Shown here: positions 1 through 5,912 of the stretch, one piece after another
Layout of the letters: every line of letters starts with the position of its first letter
Position numbering within the stretch: position 1 is the stretch's first letter
IMG/VR virus record: IMGVR_UViG_3300034200_000684
Location: 1-23,624 of that record
DNA: 23,624 nt
Direction: 5' to 3' (one strand)
DNA from: a virus
Notes under the pieces: model-generated
Database searches by the model: none
Told to the model about the DNA's origin: nothing
Seen by the model: only the letters and a program-made list of their open reading frames with translations
Made by a program: the position numbers and the translations under genes

Positions 1-1062
1 GCACCGGAACACCACCGCGCTCTGAGCGTCCACCGCCTCGACCTCGACGGGCTCGGCCTCGTCCACGCCCCGCAGGAACTCGACCACGAAGCCGGGGTCG
101 AGCGCCACGCTCGCCGTCTGGCCCGCCTCGAGCAGCCCGCACGTCACGCTTGACTGACCCGCCTCGGCACTCTGCGCCGTCAGGTGGATGCCGTTCTCCA
201 CGAACGCGAACGTCACGCCCTTCGACTGCTCACTCGTCACGATGGCCGCCTGCCGCGTCGCCGCCAGGAGCTCGGCCCCGTTCACGAGCGTGGCCTTCGC
301 ATCCCGCTCGGGGATCACGTCACGCCACCGGGGGAAGCGTCCCTCGACGAGCCGGGCCGTCACCACCGTGCCGTCGATGGTCGCCACCACCTCGCTCGAG
401 GTGGCCTCCAACTGCACCGCCCCCTCACTGTGCGAAGCGATGCTGCTGATGGTCAGGATCGCACGCGCCGGGATCAGCGTCGTGGAGTCGTCCACGGCCT
501 GGTCCACCTCGATGCCGTAGGACGAGAGCCGCCGCCCGTCCGTGCCCACAAGCGTTACCGTGCCATCCTTCACCTCGACGAGCACCGCCCCGAGGGCGAA
601 CCGGCTCGAATCGGTGTCCGTGGCGTAGGCCACCGCCTTCACCGCCCGCACGAACTGATCGCACGGCACGCGGCAGATCGGCTTCACGGCGGTCGGCTCC
701 CACCGTGGGAACTCAGCCGCATCCTCCGTGGGCAGCGTCCACGTCCCACCGCCCACGCTCACGGTGCAAGAGTTGCCGCTGGGGGCCAGCGCCACCTCGT
801 CGCCCGAGGCGGCCCCGAGGATCGCCTGCAAGCGGGCGAACGGGAGCAGCAGGGGCGCGTCGGTGTACGGCACCTCGGCCGACACCTGAAGCTCGAGATC
901 ACTCGCCGTGATCCCGCCGTTGTGCAGGAGCACGTTGAGCAAGATCGGCTTCGGGCTTCGGCTTGGAACAGCGGCCCGCACCGCAGCCAGGGCCTTTCTC
1001 AGCGAGTCGATTGGCATGGCTATGCCAGAACTCTTGCGCTTCCTTGCGATAGTCGCGGTCAT
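1..1062 (-). CDS. dnaN: DNA polymerase III beta subunit (sliding clamp), phage-encoded, partial
   Basis: The clamp is a ring that tethers a replicative polymerase to DNA. The reading frame runs open to the left edge, giving 354 residues; the family usually has about 366-380 in total, so only the C-terminal end is missing. Family signatures are visible: an N-terminal LRKALAAVRAAVPSRSPKPIL segment (residues 21-41) like the start of domain I, TDGRRL at 174-179 and EGRFPRWRDVIP at 240-251. I chose the ATG at 1062 because AAAGGA lies about 9 bases upstream. An internal ATG at 1017 (residue 16, MPIDSL) matches the usual DnaN start better, so the first 15 residues may be an extension or not translated. 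It is the last visible gene of the leftward early operon. The start region overlaps the small membrane ORF upstream. The assignment is confident; whether it serves a phage or host polymerase is not visible. Confidence 0.9.
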   Translation of the reverse strand, partial: MTATIARKRKSSGIAMPIDSLRKALAAVRAAVPSRSPKPILLNVLLHNGGITASDLELQVSAEVPYTDAPLLLPFARLQAILGAASGDEVALAPSGNSCTVSVGGGTWTLPTEDAAEFPRWEPTAVKPICRVPCDQFVRAVKAVAYATDTDSSRFALGAVLVEVKDGTVTLVGTDGRRLSSYGIEVDQAVDDSTTLIPARAILTISSIASHSEGAVQLEATSSEVVATIDGTVVTARLVEGRFPRWRDVIPERDAKATLVNGAELLAATRQAAIVTSEQSKGVTFAFVENGIHLTAQSAEAGQSSVTCGLLEAGQTASVALDPGFVVEFLRGVDEAEPVEVEAVDAQSAVVFRC

Positions 1063-1171
1063 CTTTTGAATCCTTTCGAGTGAGAGAACAACCAACCACA
1101 AGACCCAGAGCGAACGTCAGGGCCTGGACGACAATGCCCGCCGAAACGAGCGTGAGTTGCGAGAGCGTCAT
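899..1171 (-). CDS. Small single-span membrane protein, function unknown
   Basis: A 90-residue ORF with an N-terminal hydrophobic segment (about residues 6-27, LTLVSAGIVVQALTFALGLV) followed by a charged stretch rich in K, D and R. It looks like a signal anchor with a short soluble tail; a Cys at residue 28 follows the segment, but I do not see a convincing lipobox. The ATG overlaps the TGA of the upstream gene as ATGA, and AGAAGGG sits about 8 bases upstream, so translation is plausible. Its 3' part overlaps the start of the clamp gene by about 160 bases in another frame, and the end of the protein (rich in R, P, G) may have composition dictated by the clamp frame. A spanin, holin-like or superinfection role is possible but nothing shows it. 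Confidence 0.55.
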   Translation of the reverse strand: MTLSQLTLVSAGIVVQALTFALGLVVGCSLTRKDSKDDRDYRKEAQEFWHSHANRLAEKGPGCGAGRCSKPKPEADLAQRAPAQRRDHGE

Positions 1172-1413
1172 GCGGCACCGCCCTTCTGGGCCATCATCGA
1201 CTTGATGTAGACCGCCATCTGGTGGGCTTCGGCTTCGGTCTTCTCCAGCGTGGCGGCGTTTTTCACGAGCCGCGCGTGCAGCTCGCGGATCGTGTCGGCC
1301 GCCCACTCCAGCCGCAGCCGGGAGTCGTCGTCGATCGCGTCCAGCCATGCGGCCTGGGCGCACAGATCCGCCACGATCAGCGGAGCAGGGGCGGGGTGCG
1401 GGTTCTCACTCAT
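1168..1413 (-). CDS. Small hypothetical early protein with helical coiled-coil-like region
   Basis: An 81-residue protein I do not recognise. Residues from about 16 onward (AQAAWLDAIDDDSRLRLEWA and the following heptad-like stretch to KSMMAQKGG) look strongly alpha-helical, with spaced Leu/Ala/Ile residues fitting a coiled coil. It is translationally linked on both sides: its ATG overlaps the end of the LexA-type gene by 8 bases and its TGA overlaps the next ATG as ATGA. Small helical proteins of this kind are common in phage early operons. Confidence that it is coding rests on the gene packing and on an amino-acid composition much less Arg/Pro-biased than the shadow frames. Confidence 0.65.
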   Translation of the reverse strand: MSENPHPAPAPLIVADLCAQAAWLDAIDDDSRLRLEWAADTIRELHARLVKNAATLEKTEAEAHQMAVYIKSMMAQKGGAA

Positions 1414-1630
1414 CGACCACCTCCACGCTGCGGGCCTTGTTCGGGTTGCGGCGCAGGTAGCCCTTCTTTTCGAGGGCGTTCAGGTGGCACTGCACGCCGT
1501 TGGGCGAGGCGATGCCGTGGGCAGCTGCGATCTCTCGCACGGTCGGGGCCGCGAGACGCGAGTTCTCACGAATCCAGTCGAGAAGCTCGCGTTGGCGGGC
1601 GGTAAGGGGCGGTCGGGCTGTTGCGGTCAT
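1406..1630 (-). CDS. LexA-type winged-helix DNA-binding protein without peptidase domain
   Basis: A 74-residue protein. Residues about 9-55 (LTARQRELLDWIRENS, then PTVREIAAAHGI, then VQCHLNALEKKGYLRR) match the N-terminal LexA DNA-binding fold: a first helix with RQRELLDWI, a helix-turn-helix with the recognition helix around SPNGVQCHLNAL, and a wing ending in GYLRR. Full LexA has about 200 residues with a Ser-Lys autoprotease; here the protein stops right after the wing, so it cannot self-cleave. I chose the ATG at 1630 because GAAAGGA lies just upstream and because it forms an ATGA overlap with the DUF1376 gene; an in-frame extension further upstream is Arg/Cys-rich and looks spurious. It probably acts as a transcription factor, or competes with host LexA at its boxes; the target is not visible. 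Confidence 0.75.
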   Translation of the reverse strand: MTATARPPLTARQRELLDWIRENSRLAAPTVREIAAAHGIASPNGVQCHLNALEKKGYLRRNPNKARSVEVVDE

Positions 1631-2457
1631 GCGATTCCTTTCGCTGTTGTTGTCGCCTTGGCCGCAAGCGCACGACGTGTACGCTCGAACGCCTCGGCAG
1701 CGGATCCCGTGAAAGCCTTGGGCGGTGGCGGTGCTTCTGCGAATTCGCGGCCCTGCTTGGCGGCACGCTTCGGGTTGTCCCACTTCCCGCCGAGAACTTC
1801 GTCAACGAATCCCGGCTTGCAGAATTGATTCAGCGTCACCGGGTCGCTGAAGTAGCGGCAGTTGGGCAAATGCTGGATCGCCTTGGTGGCGTGCTCCATC
1901 CACCCGCCCTCGGCCAAGGCAGCCTTGACTGTTTCGGATGGCCTGGAGGACCGCCACTTAACCCCTGCACCTGCGTTCCATGCCTGACGCAGGGCTGGCC
2001 ATGACTCTTCCCATGCACACGCCTGTGCGGAAGAAGAAGTACCCTTCATGGACATGGACATGGGAGCATCTGCACTAGCAATGCGTTCGCATTGCTCAGG
2101 CATGTCCGGTGGTTTTCCCGGCTTCTCCTGGGCACCGCCTGACACGTCGCCAACGGCCCATCTGGTGGAGGCAGACTGACGAGCCCGCTCGCTCCGTTCG
2201 TGGGACTTTGACCGTTCGTGCTCCAGGCGGATGTTCCGGCGCTTGCCGTCTTTCCACACGGGAAACTTTTGCGAAACCAATTCCCAGCACTTGCCGATGC
2301 CCGGCGACATCAGTTCGAGGCGGGCAAGGTCGTCTGGCAACCCGGCCTGCTCCCACTGGATCGCCAACAAACTGATGTAGTGGCCGCGCTCCTCGGCTGT
2401 CCAACCGCCAGTAGCGGTCAGGAAGTCGCGGCCAAAGAATGGAAACCAAGATGACAT
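1627..2457 (-). CDS. DUF1376 / YdaU-type phage replication protein
   Basis: A 276-residue protein. The first 45 residues (SSWFPFFGRDFLTATGGW, then TAEERGHYISLLAIQWEQ and GLPDDLARL) follow the DUF1376 pattern: an aromatic-Pro-Phe opening, an acidic F/Y-L motif, a helix around EERGAY, then L-P-D-D. These N-terminal modules occur in lambda O-like or DnaD-like replication initiation proteins. The middle (about 80-150) is low-complexity and hydrophilic, probably a linker. The C-terminal part includes FSDPVTLNQFCKPGFVDEVL and may contact a helicase or DNA. The ATG at 2457 follows AGGGCAGCAA closely after the upstream gene. Its position between a recombinase and a sliding clamp fits a replication role. 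Family assignment is from remembered pattern and fairly sure; biochemical role is inferred. Confidence 0.8.
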   Translation of the reverse strand: MSSWFPFFGRDFLTATGGWTAEERGHYISLLAIQWEQAGLPDDLARLELMSPGIGKCWELVSQKFPVWKDGKRRNIRLEHERSKSHERSERARQSASTRWAVGDVSGGAQEKPGKPPDMPEQCERIASADAPMSMSMKGTSSSAQACAWEESWPALRQAWNAGAGVKWRSSRPSETVKAALAEGGWMEHATKAIQHLPNCRYFSDPVTLNQFCKPGFVDEVLGGKWDNPKRAAKQGREFAEAPPPPKAFTGSAAEAFERTRRALAAKATTTAKGIA

Positions 2458-2465
2458 TTGCTGCC

Positions 2466-3083
2466 CTAATAAACGCGGTCTTCAACCTCGACAGGTTCGG
2501 CATCGAAGCCGCAGGCGATTGATGCCTCAAGCAGAGCCTGGACGGAGCACGAATCGGACATCGAAAACCACTCGCCATGCGTTCTGTCTGCGGCGTTTTC
2601 TATGTGCGCAGTCCGCTCAATTCGGTCAGCGTCGAATCGGCACGCAATGCGCAGGAAAGCGATTAGGTACAGCCTGTTGGCGTTGCCGGTTTGGAGCTGC
2701 TTGATTCTTTTGCGCACGTCGTCGGCCGCGCCGATCTTCACGTTGCCGTGGCCGTCGCCAATCGCGTAGACGAAGCTGCACCCAGATCCGCCGGTAGGGA
2801 CGTGCGCGTAACTGCCAACGCTTGCTTCACGCTCGGAACGACCAAGCGGGCAGTCCGGCGGAAATTCAACTCCGCACCCCTCATGGGTGGACGCATCCGC
2901 CCAGTCCTTCAGTTCGCGGAACAGCCATAGCCGCACGTTGTGCTGGGTCGATCCATTGCAAATCAAATTGCAGGCCGCAAGAACTCCATCCCAATACCCT
3001 CGCCTGTAGCCTCTCTCTGCGAGGTGCATTTCAGAGTCTGAGAGTTGTGGGATTTCCGAAGCCCGCTTGAGCAAAAGTGGCAT
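2466..3083 (-). CDS. GIY-YIG superfamily protein, T5orf172/Mug113-like
   Basis: A 205-residue protein. Residues about 104-175 carry a GIY-YIG-type core in the T5orf172 style: FVYAIGDGHGNVKIGAADDV, with Y106 and G109 as the first motif and KIG at 116-118. An Arg follows in VRKRIKQLQTGNAN, a Glu at 156 (RIERTAH), and GEWF at 170-173. These are the expected catalytic Tyr, Arg and Glu positions for a divalent-metal nuclease. The first 65 residues (with RGYRRGYWDGVLAACNLI) form a separate helical region I do not recognise. The ATG at 3083 overlaps the upstream stop as TGATG and has AGGAGG six bases upstream, a very strong site; the GTG one codon earlier is less likely. Substrate and target are unknown. 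Confidence 0.72.
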   Translation of the reverse strand: MPLLLKRASEIPQLSDSEMHLAERGYRRGYWDGVLAACNLICNGSTQHNVRLWLFRELKDWADASTHEGCGVEFPPDCPLGRSEREASVGSYAHVPTGGSGCSFVYAIGDGHGNVKIGAADDVRKRIKQLQTGNANRLYLIAFLRIACRFDADRIERTAHIENAADRTHGEWFSMSDSCSVQALLEASIACGFDAEPVEVEDRVY

Positions 3084-3442
3084 CACGCACCTCCTTGAAT
3101 CACTTCCAACCCCTTATCCGTCACGCGGCAAATCCGCTGCATCTCGCCCGCCTGGCTGCGGCGCTGCTCGCCCGTGTCTGCGATGTAGCCGTGCTCGAGG
3201 AGCTCGCCGCACCGCTTCCAGTAGCAGCACGACTTCTTCTCGCTCAGGCCCGAGAGATCGCCCGCCTGCTCGTTGGTGAGCGGGCCGTGCTCGACGTACT
3301 GGCGAAGCAGATCCCATCGCTGGGAGCCAGCCCGCACGCGCAGTTCCTTGGAGACGGCGCAGCGGATCGGGAGTTCGATCCTCGGCTCGGGCCGCGCCGC
3401 GAACAGCGGCAGGTCGCAGTTGTCGTCAATGAACACGCCCAT
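3083..3442 (-). CDS. Winged-helix DNA-binding protein, early operon
   Basis: A 119-residue protein. Residues about 38-117 look like a winged helix: GSQRWDLLRQYVEHGPLTNE (helix 1), then EQAGDLSGLSEKKSCCYWKR as the turn and recognition helix, then CGELLEHGYIAD and a beta wing with ICRVTDKGLEVI. This is the layout of MarR/Rrf-like or phage replication-linked HTH domains, where the ICRVTDKG strand resembles the typical L-T-x-K-G wing. I chose the ATG at 3442 because GGAGGG lies about 9 bases upstream; an in-frame ATG at 3490 lacks such a site. It starts after a 100-base gap containing inverted repeats, so it may be separately controlled. Role as regulator is inferred; no operator was identified. 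Confidence 0.68.
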   Translation of the reverse strand: MGVFIDDNCDLPLFAARPEPRIELPIRCAVSKELRVRAGSQRWDLLRQYVEHGPLTNEQAGDLSGLSEKKSCCYWKRCGELLEHGYIADTGEQRRSQAGEMQRICRVTDKGLEVIQGGA

Positions 3443-3468
3443 TTCCTTGAGCCCTCCGTTTCCTTGAT

Positions 3469-3498
3469 TTGGCCGCGTGACGTGCGGCATCCGGCCAA
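3469..3498 (-). promoter_or_regulatory. Intercistronic hairpin upstream of winged-helix gene
   Basis: On the transcribed strand TTGGCCG and CGGCCAA form a perfect 7-bp stem with a 16-base loop, about 12 bases upstream of the GGAGGG site of the following gene. A second weaker stem (CTCGCC/GGCGAG) brackets an A-rich loop at 3503-3531. Neither has a downstream U-run, so they are not intrinsic terminators; mRNA processing or translational control is possible. Confidence 0.3.
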
Positions 3499-3548
3499 GT
3501 CACTCGCCGGGAGTTTTTTTGTTTGGGCGAGCCTTCGCTGCGGTGGAT

Positions 3549-3971
3549 TCAGGCGTCTCCCGCTTCGCCACCGCTGCCCTCTTGCGGGCTTCCCCCTGCG
3601 GCTGGGGCTGTTTCTTCTTTCGCATCTGCGTCCAGCTGTCGTGCCACGGCATCGGTGTCTTCCTTCCAAGTTGCTGCGTCTTCGACCGTGTTCCTCGCTG
3701 CGAGCCATGCGCTCATCAGCTTGTTGGTCCATCTGCCGTCCCACTCCTCGCCATCCAAAGCGTCGATCAGCAGCACCAGGCGGGCGTGTATCCACGTGGC
3801 CTTCCTGGCAATCTGCGCGTCGGTCAGCATGGGCAGCGGGTCCGGCCCCCGACGGCCCGTAGGCTTCGGGGCGGCGCGTCGCCGCCGCTCGAAGACCTCG
3901 GGCTGCCGGGCCTCGAACTCGTTCCACTCGCCAGTGCTCGGCGGGTGGCCTTCGTTGATGCGTCGAGTCAT
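3549..3971 (-). CDS. Hypothetical early protein following the RecT-like gene
   Basis: A 140-residue protein with no family I recognise. The first 50 residues are basic (FERRRRAAPKPTGRRGPDPL). Residues about 55-105 (TDAQIARKATWIHARLVLLI, then DALDGEEWDGRWTNKLMSAW) are predicted helical with several Trp residues. The last 35 are acidic and low-complexity (KEETAPAAGG and similar). The ATG at 3971 overlaps the TGA of the RecT-type gene as ATGA, indicating coupled translation; a longer in-frame version would run antisense through that gene and is rejected. Co-expression with an annealing protein makes a recombination or replication accessory role plausible, but this is guilt by association only. 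Confidence 0.65.
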   Translation of the reverse strand: MTRRINEGHPPSTGEWNEFEARQPEVFERRRRAAPKPTGRRGPDPLPMLTDAQIARKATWIHARLVLLIDALDGEEWDGRWTNKLMSAWLAARNTVEDAATWKEDTDAVARQLDADAKEETAPAAGGSPQEGSGGEAGDA

Positions 3972-4636
3972 CGGGCCTGCGCCTCCGCTTCGACCTCGGC
4001 GGCGTCGAAGTGCTCGGTGCCGTTGTCCTCGGCGTCGATATGGGTGATGCGGGCCACCTGCTGGCGGGCCTGCTGCACGTTGACGGCCACGTTCACGCTC
4101 GGCCGCATCCGGTCGGCCTCGTCGGGATCGACAATGCCCGAGAACCCGAAGGCGTAGCGGATCGCTTGAATGGCGGCCTTGTGCCGCAGCATGCGGGCGG
4201 GCCACTTCTTCCACGGGTCCGTGCCCTGGCGGCACTCAGCCAGGTACTCGGTGACCTCGACGGGGTGGCTGCGATCCTTGCGATGCACCTGGGCGGTGAT
4301 CGCCACCAGCTGCCCGTCGTCACTCAGGCGATCCACGAACGTGATGCCGTCGTAGGCCGCGTGGCTGTTCGCCATCGTCATCCACCCGTCGATGCCGACG
4401 ATGGGCTGGATGCCGCCGCCCCGCGTCGGGAAGGCGTAGATTTCCTTGGTCACCGGGTTCAGCCCGTACTCATTGGCCACGAGCAGGAACGCAGCGAACT
4501 GCTCCTTGGTCGCCTTGTCGCAGCCGCACGTCGCCCGCACCGTAGCCTCGAAGGCAGCGGGCTCCATGCCGAACTTCGTAGCCATCGAAAGCAGGATGCT
4601 CTTGCGGTCCTGCGTGTTTGCAATCTGCGTCGTCAT
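3968..4636 (-). CDS. RecT/Bet-family single-strand annealing recombinase
   Basis: A 222-residue protein. The core at about 50-90 (LLVANEYGLNPVTKEIYAFP, then TRGGGIQPIVGIDGWMTMAN) is the characteristic RecT/Bet segment: Y-G-L-N-P-x-T-K-E-I-Y, then a GGGI strand, then GxDGW. A middle segment with DPWKKWPARMLRHKAAIQAI also fits the family, where Met-Leu-Arg-His-Lys precedes a long helix. These proteins coat single-stranded DNA and anneal it to complementary strands during phage recombination. The ATG at 4636 follows AAAGGGA at about 10 bases. A partner exonuclease is not obvious in this operon; the GIY-YIG protein or the later metallophosphoesterase are candidates at most. Family assignment is strong. 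Confidence 0.9.
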   Translation of the reverse strand: MTTQIANTQDRKSILLSMATKFGMEPAAFEATVRATCGCDKATKEQFAAFLLVANEYGLNPVTKEIYAFPTRGGGIQPIVGIDGWMTMANSHAAYDGITFVDRLSDDGQLVAITAQVHRKDRSHPVEVTEYLAECRQGTDPWKKWPARMLRHKAAIQAIRYAFGFSGIVDPDEADRMRPSVNVAVNVQQARQQVARITHIDAEDNGTEHFDAAEVEAEAQAR

Positions 4637-4739
4637 TTGTGACGGTCCCTTTCTTTCCTTGGTGAAATCCCGCGTCCGCGTCCTGCCTCAGCGGGGCGAT
4701 CCCTTCCGTGGCTTACCCGGTTCCACCGGGCTCCTTGTC

Positions 4740-4964
4740 TCAGTGCGTAATGTCGTGAACGCTCACGGCCAGCCATGCGCCGCCCACGTCCACCGTGAGG
4801 CGGTCGCCCTCGACCCACTCAACGCGGCCCTGCCACCGGCGGCCTGCCGTGCAGCCGCTCACGAAGTCGCCCTCGGCGGGCATGCTCACCGGGCTCGGCG
4901 TGTGGTCAGCCATCCCCGCCACGGCGGCGATGTACTCGTTCTGATGGGGGTCGGTACTGTACAT
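4740..4964 (-). CDS. Small hypothetical early protein, first gene after promoter P1
   Basis: A 74-residue protein without recognised family. The C-terminal half (EGDFVSGCTAGRRWQGRVEW, then VEGDRLTVDVGGAWLAVSV) alternates hydrophobic and polar residues and looks like a small beta-barrel, similar in style to SH3-like or Tudor-like folds, though this is only a visual impression. The ATG at 4964 has AAAGGAG about 11 bases upstream and lies about 30 bases downstream of a good sigma70-like promoter. It is followed by a 103-base gap before the RecT-type gene. Confidence 0.6.
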   Translation of the reverse strand: MYSTDPHQNEYIAAVAGMADHTPSPVSMPAEGDFVSGCTAGRRWQGRVEWVEGDRLTVDVGGAWLAVSVHDITH

Positions 4965-4994
4965 GTGTTTACTGGCTCCTTTGAGGGTGGCGAA

Positions 4995-5022
4995 AATGTA
5001 TTGATGCGTGAACTTCTGTCAA
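4995..5022 (-). promoter_or_regulatory. Putative promoter P1 (TTGACA-N16-TACATT)
   Basis: On the minus strand a perfect -35 hexamer (TTGACA, complement of 5017-5022) is separated by 16 bases from TACATT (4995-5000). The predicted start is about 25 bases before the ATG at 4964, and a ribosome binding site lies in between. It probably drives the RecT-containing early operon. Six bases upstream of the -35 lies one copy of the 18-bp repeat. Confidence 0.6.
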
Positions 5023-5028
5023 GCGGCA

Positions 5029-5046
5029 TAGCGTCGGCGTTAGAAC
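5029..5046 (-). repeat. 18-bp direct repeat, copy 1 (operator candidate)
   Basis: The minus-strand sequence GTTCTAACGCCGACGCTA is found here and, identically, at 5533-5550. The inner 14 bases form an imperfect dyad (TAACGCC/GACGCTA, 5 of 7 positions matched per arm). Here it sits just upstream of the -35 of P1. Confidence 0.65.
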
Positions 5047-5050
5047 AAAA

Positions 5051-5194
5051 TCAAAAAAAACTGGTGGCTGCGGTCAGGATCATGTCGATTGCGTCGTGGA
5101 CGAAGCGGGCGAGCTGCGTGTCGTGGCCGAGGTCTTGGCCCAGGCGGACCAGCACCATCGACTCAAGAGCTCGATCCCAGTTGATGCGTTTCAT
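5051..5194 (-). CDS. 47-residue hypothetical early protein
   Basis: A short ORF starting MKRINWDRALESM and ending ILTAATSFF. Support for coding: AAGGA placed 7 bases before the ATG at 5194, a normal gene position between two early genes, and a composition typical of a small helical protein (segments RALESMVLVRLGQDLG and LARFVHDAIDMIL). The stop lies inside a run of eight T residues followed by GATTTTG, where the last two codons encode Phe-Phe. No family is recognised. Confidence 0.55.
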   Translation of the reverse strand: MKRINWDRALESMVLVRLGQDLGHDTQLARFVHDAIDMILTAATSFF

Positions 5195-5273
5195 GTTTGC
5201 TTCCTTGCGAGTTTGAAAGTGCCACCCATTTTGCGGCTGTCGGCGGGCTGGGTGGCCCCACCTTGTGCGTTGG

Positions 5274-5477
5274 TTAGCGGTAGTAGGTCACTCGGTTGCC
5301 GACCGCGTTGATCGTGCGGCGGGTGCCGTCAGCGAAGACCTGAAACAGAAGCGTGGAGCCCTTGACGCCCTCAATGATGCACTGGCGGATGATGCCAAGT
5401 TCGCGGGCGACGTTCACGCCAACGCCGAGCTCCTCAGCAACCTTGTACGTCCGATTGTTGAGCGTGATCGTTTCCAT
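5274..5477 (-). CDS. Hypothetical early protein downstream of promoter P2
   Basis: A 67-residue protein starting METITLNNRTYKVAEELGVG. The N-terminal half has a beta strand followed by a helix, and the second half has strands around STLLFQVFADGTRRTI. I do not recognise it. The Shine-Dalgarno region is weak (GAGACGAAAAG before the ATG at 5477), but a well-formed promoter lies about 45 bases upstream and no competing frame looks better. As the first gene after P2 and after the HTH gene, it could be an early regulator or host-modulating protein; nothing in the sequence decides. Confidence 0.6.
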   Translation of the reverse strand: METITLNNRTYKVAEELGVGVNVARELGIIRQCIIEGVKGSTLLFQVFADGTRRTINAVGNRVTYYR

Positions 5478-5528
5478 CTTTTCGTCTCACAGTTCTCGGC
5501 CGCGAGTCTCAATCGCTCGCATGGCCCT

Positions 5529-5556
5529 ATTGTAGCGTCGGCGTTAGAACTAGCAA
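5529..5556 (-). promoter_or_regulatory. Putative promoter P2 (TTGCTA-N16-TACAAT) with AT-rich upstream tract
   Basis: Minus strand: TTGCTA (complement of 5551-5556), 16-base spacer, TACAAT (5529-5534). An A/T-rich tract (GAAAAAAATAATTT, about 5567-5580) precedes the -35 like an UP element. The spacer is almost exactly the 18-bp repeat, so a protein bound to the repeat would block RNA polymerase. Confidence 0.6.
5533..5550 (-). repeat. 18-bp direct repeat, copy 2 (operator candidate)
   Basis: Identical in all 18 bases to the copy at 5029-5046 and in the same orientation. It fills the spacer of P2 and includes the first two bases of the -10 hexamer, which is a classical repressor position. Confidence 0.65.
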
Positions 5557-5603
5557 GGGGTGAGAAATTATTTTTTTCGACCCGGTTTTTCCCGTGAAAA
5601 TCG

Positions 5604-5843
5604 CTAGTTTCGGGAAAACTTGCCAGGACGGCCGCCGGTCCCCCGGTCCCGCTTGGCGAATCGGAGCACCTCGGCCTCGTCAAAAACGAGGGCGGTAGGG
5701 GCGGCGTGCCACGAGTCCAGGCCGCCTTTGTCGCCCCCGAGCAGGGCCAGCTGGCGCACCCTCCCCATCGAGACGTTGAGGATCTTCGCCGCCTCGGCTG
5801 TGGAAATCAGCTTTTTCCCGGTCGGGAGTGCCACGGTAATCAT
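5604..5843 (-). CDS. Excisionase-like HTH DNA-binding protein
   Basis: A 79-residue protein. Residues about 10-65 (KKLISTAEAAKILNVSMGRV, then RQLALLGGDKGGLDSWHAAP, then LVFDEAEVLRFAKRDR) follow the MerR/excisionase-type HTH_17 pattern: S-T-A-E-A-A-K-I-L-N-V-S, a recognition helix with RQL, a loop, and a closing helix with F-x-x-x-E-V-x-x-F. It lies divergent to the integrase, the normal position for a Xis or integration regulator. I chose the ATG at 5843; upstream in-frame sequence is Arg/Cys-rich and runs through the control region. The predicted promoter would start transcription within about two bases of this ATG, implying a leaderless or near-leaderless mRNA, like lambda cI from PRM. Role as excisionase versus repressor is unresolved. 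Confidence 0.72.
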   Translation of the reverse strand: MITVALPTGKKLISTAEAAKILNVSMGRVRQLALLGGDKGGLDSWHAAPTALVFDEAEVLRFAKRDRGTGGRPGKFSRN

Positions 5844-5851
5844 GCCCTTCA

Positions 5852-5879
5852 ATACTAACGCCGTGGCAAGCGGTGTCAA
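5852..5879 (-). promoter_or_regulatory. Putative promoter P3 (TTGACA-N16-TAGTAT) of the HTH gene
   Basis: Minus strand: TTGACA (complement of 5874-5879), 16 bases, TAGTAT (5852-5857). Only 8 bases separate the -10 from the ATG at 5843. The 9-mer core of the 18-bp repeat (CTAACGCCG on the plus strand, 5855-5863) overlaps the -10 and spacer. Confidence 0.5.
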
Positions 5880-5912
5880 AGGGGCGCGATCCGGTTGCCA
5901 GCATCGCCTTTC

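Noticed and set aside
4717-4735. CCCGG/CCGGG hairpin before the RecT-type gene as terminator
   Set aside because: Stem is only about 5-6 bp and no T-run follows on the transcribed strand.
4446-5216. 256-residue plus-strand open frame opposite early genes
   Set aside because: Lies across RecT-like and small early genes and their promoter P1; lacks start signals.
5029-5550. The 18-bp repeats as a CRISPR or att pair
   Set aside because: Only two copies, about 500 bases apart, with no regular spacers; both sit at promoters, which fits operators better.
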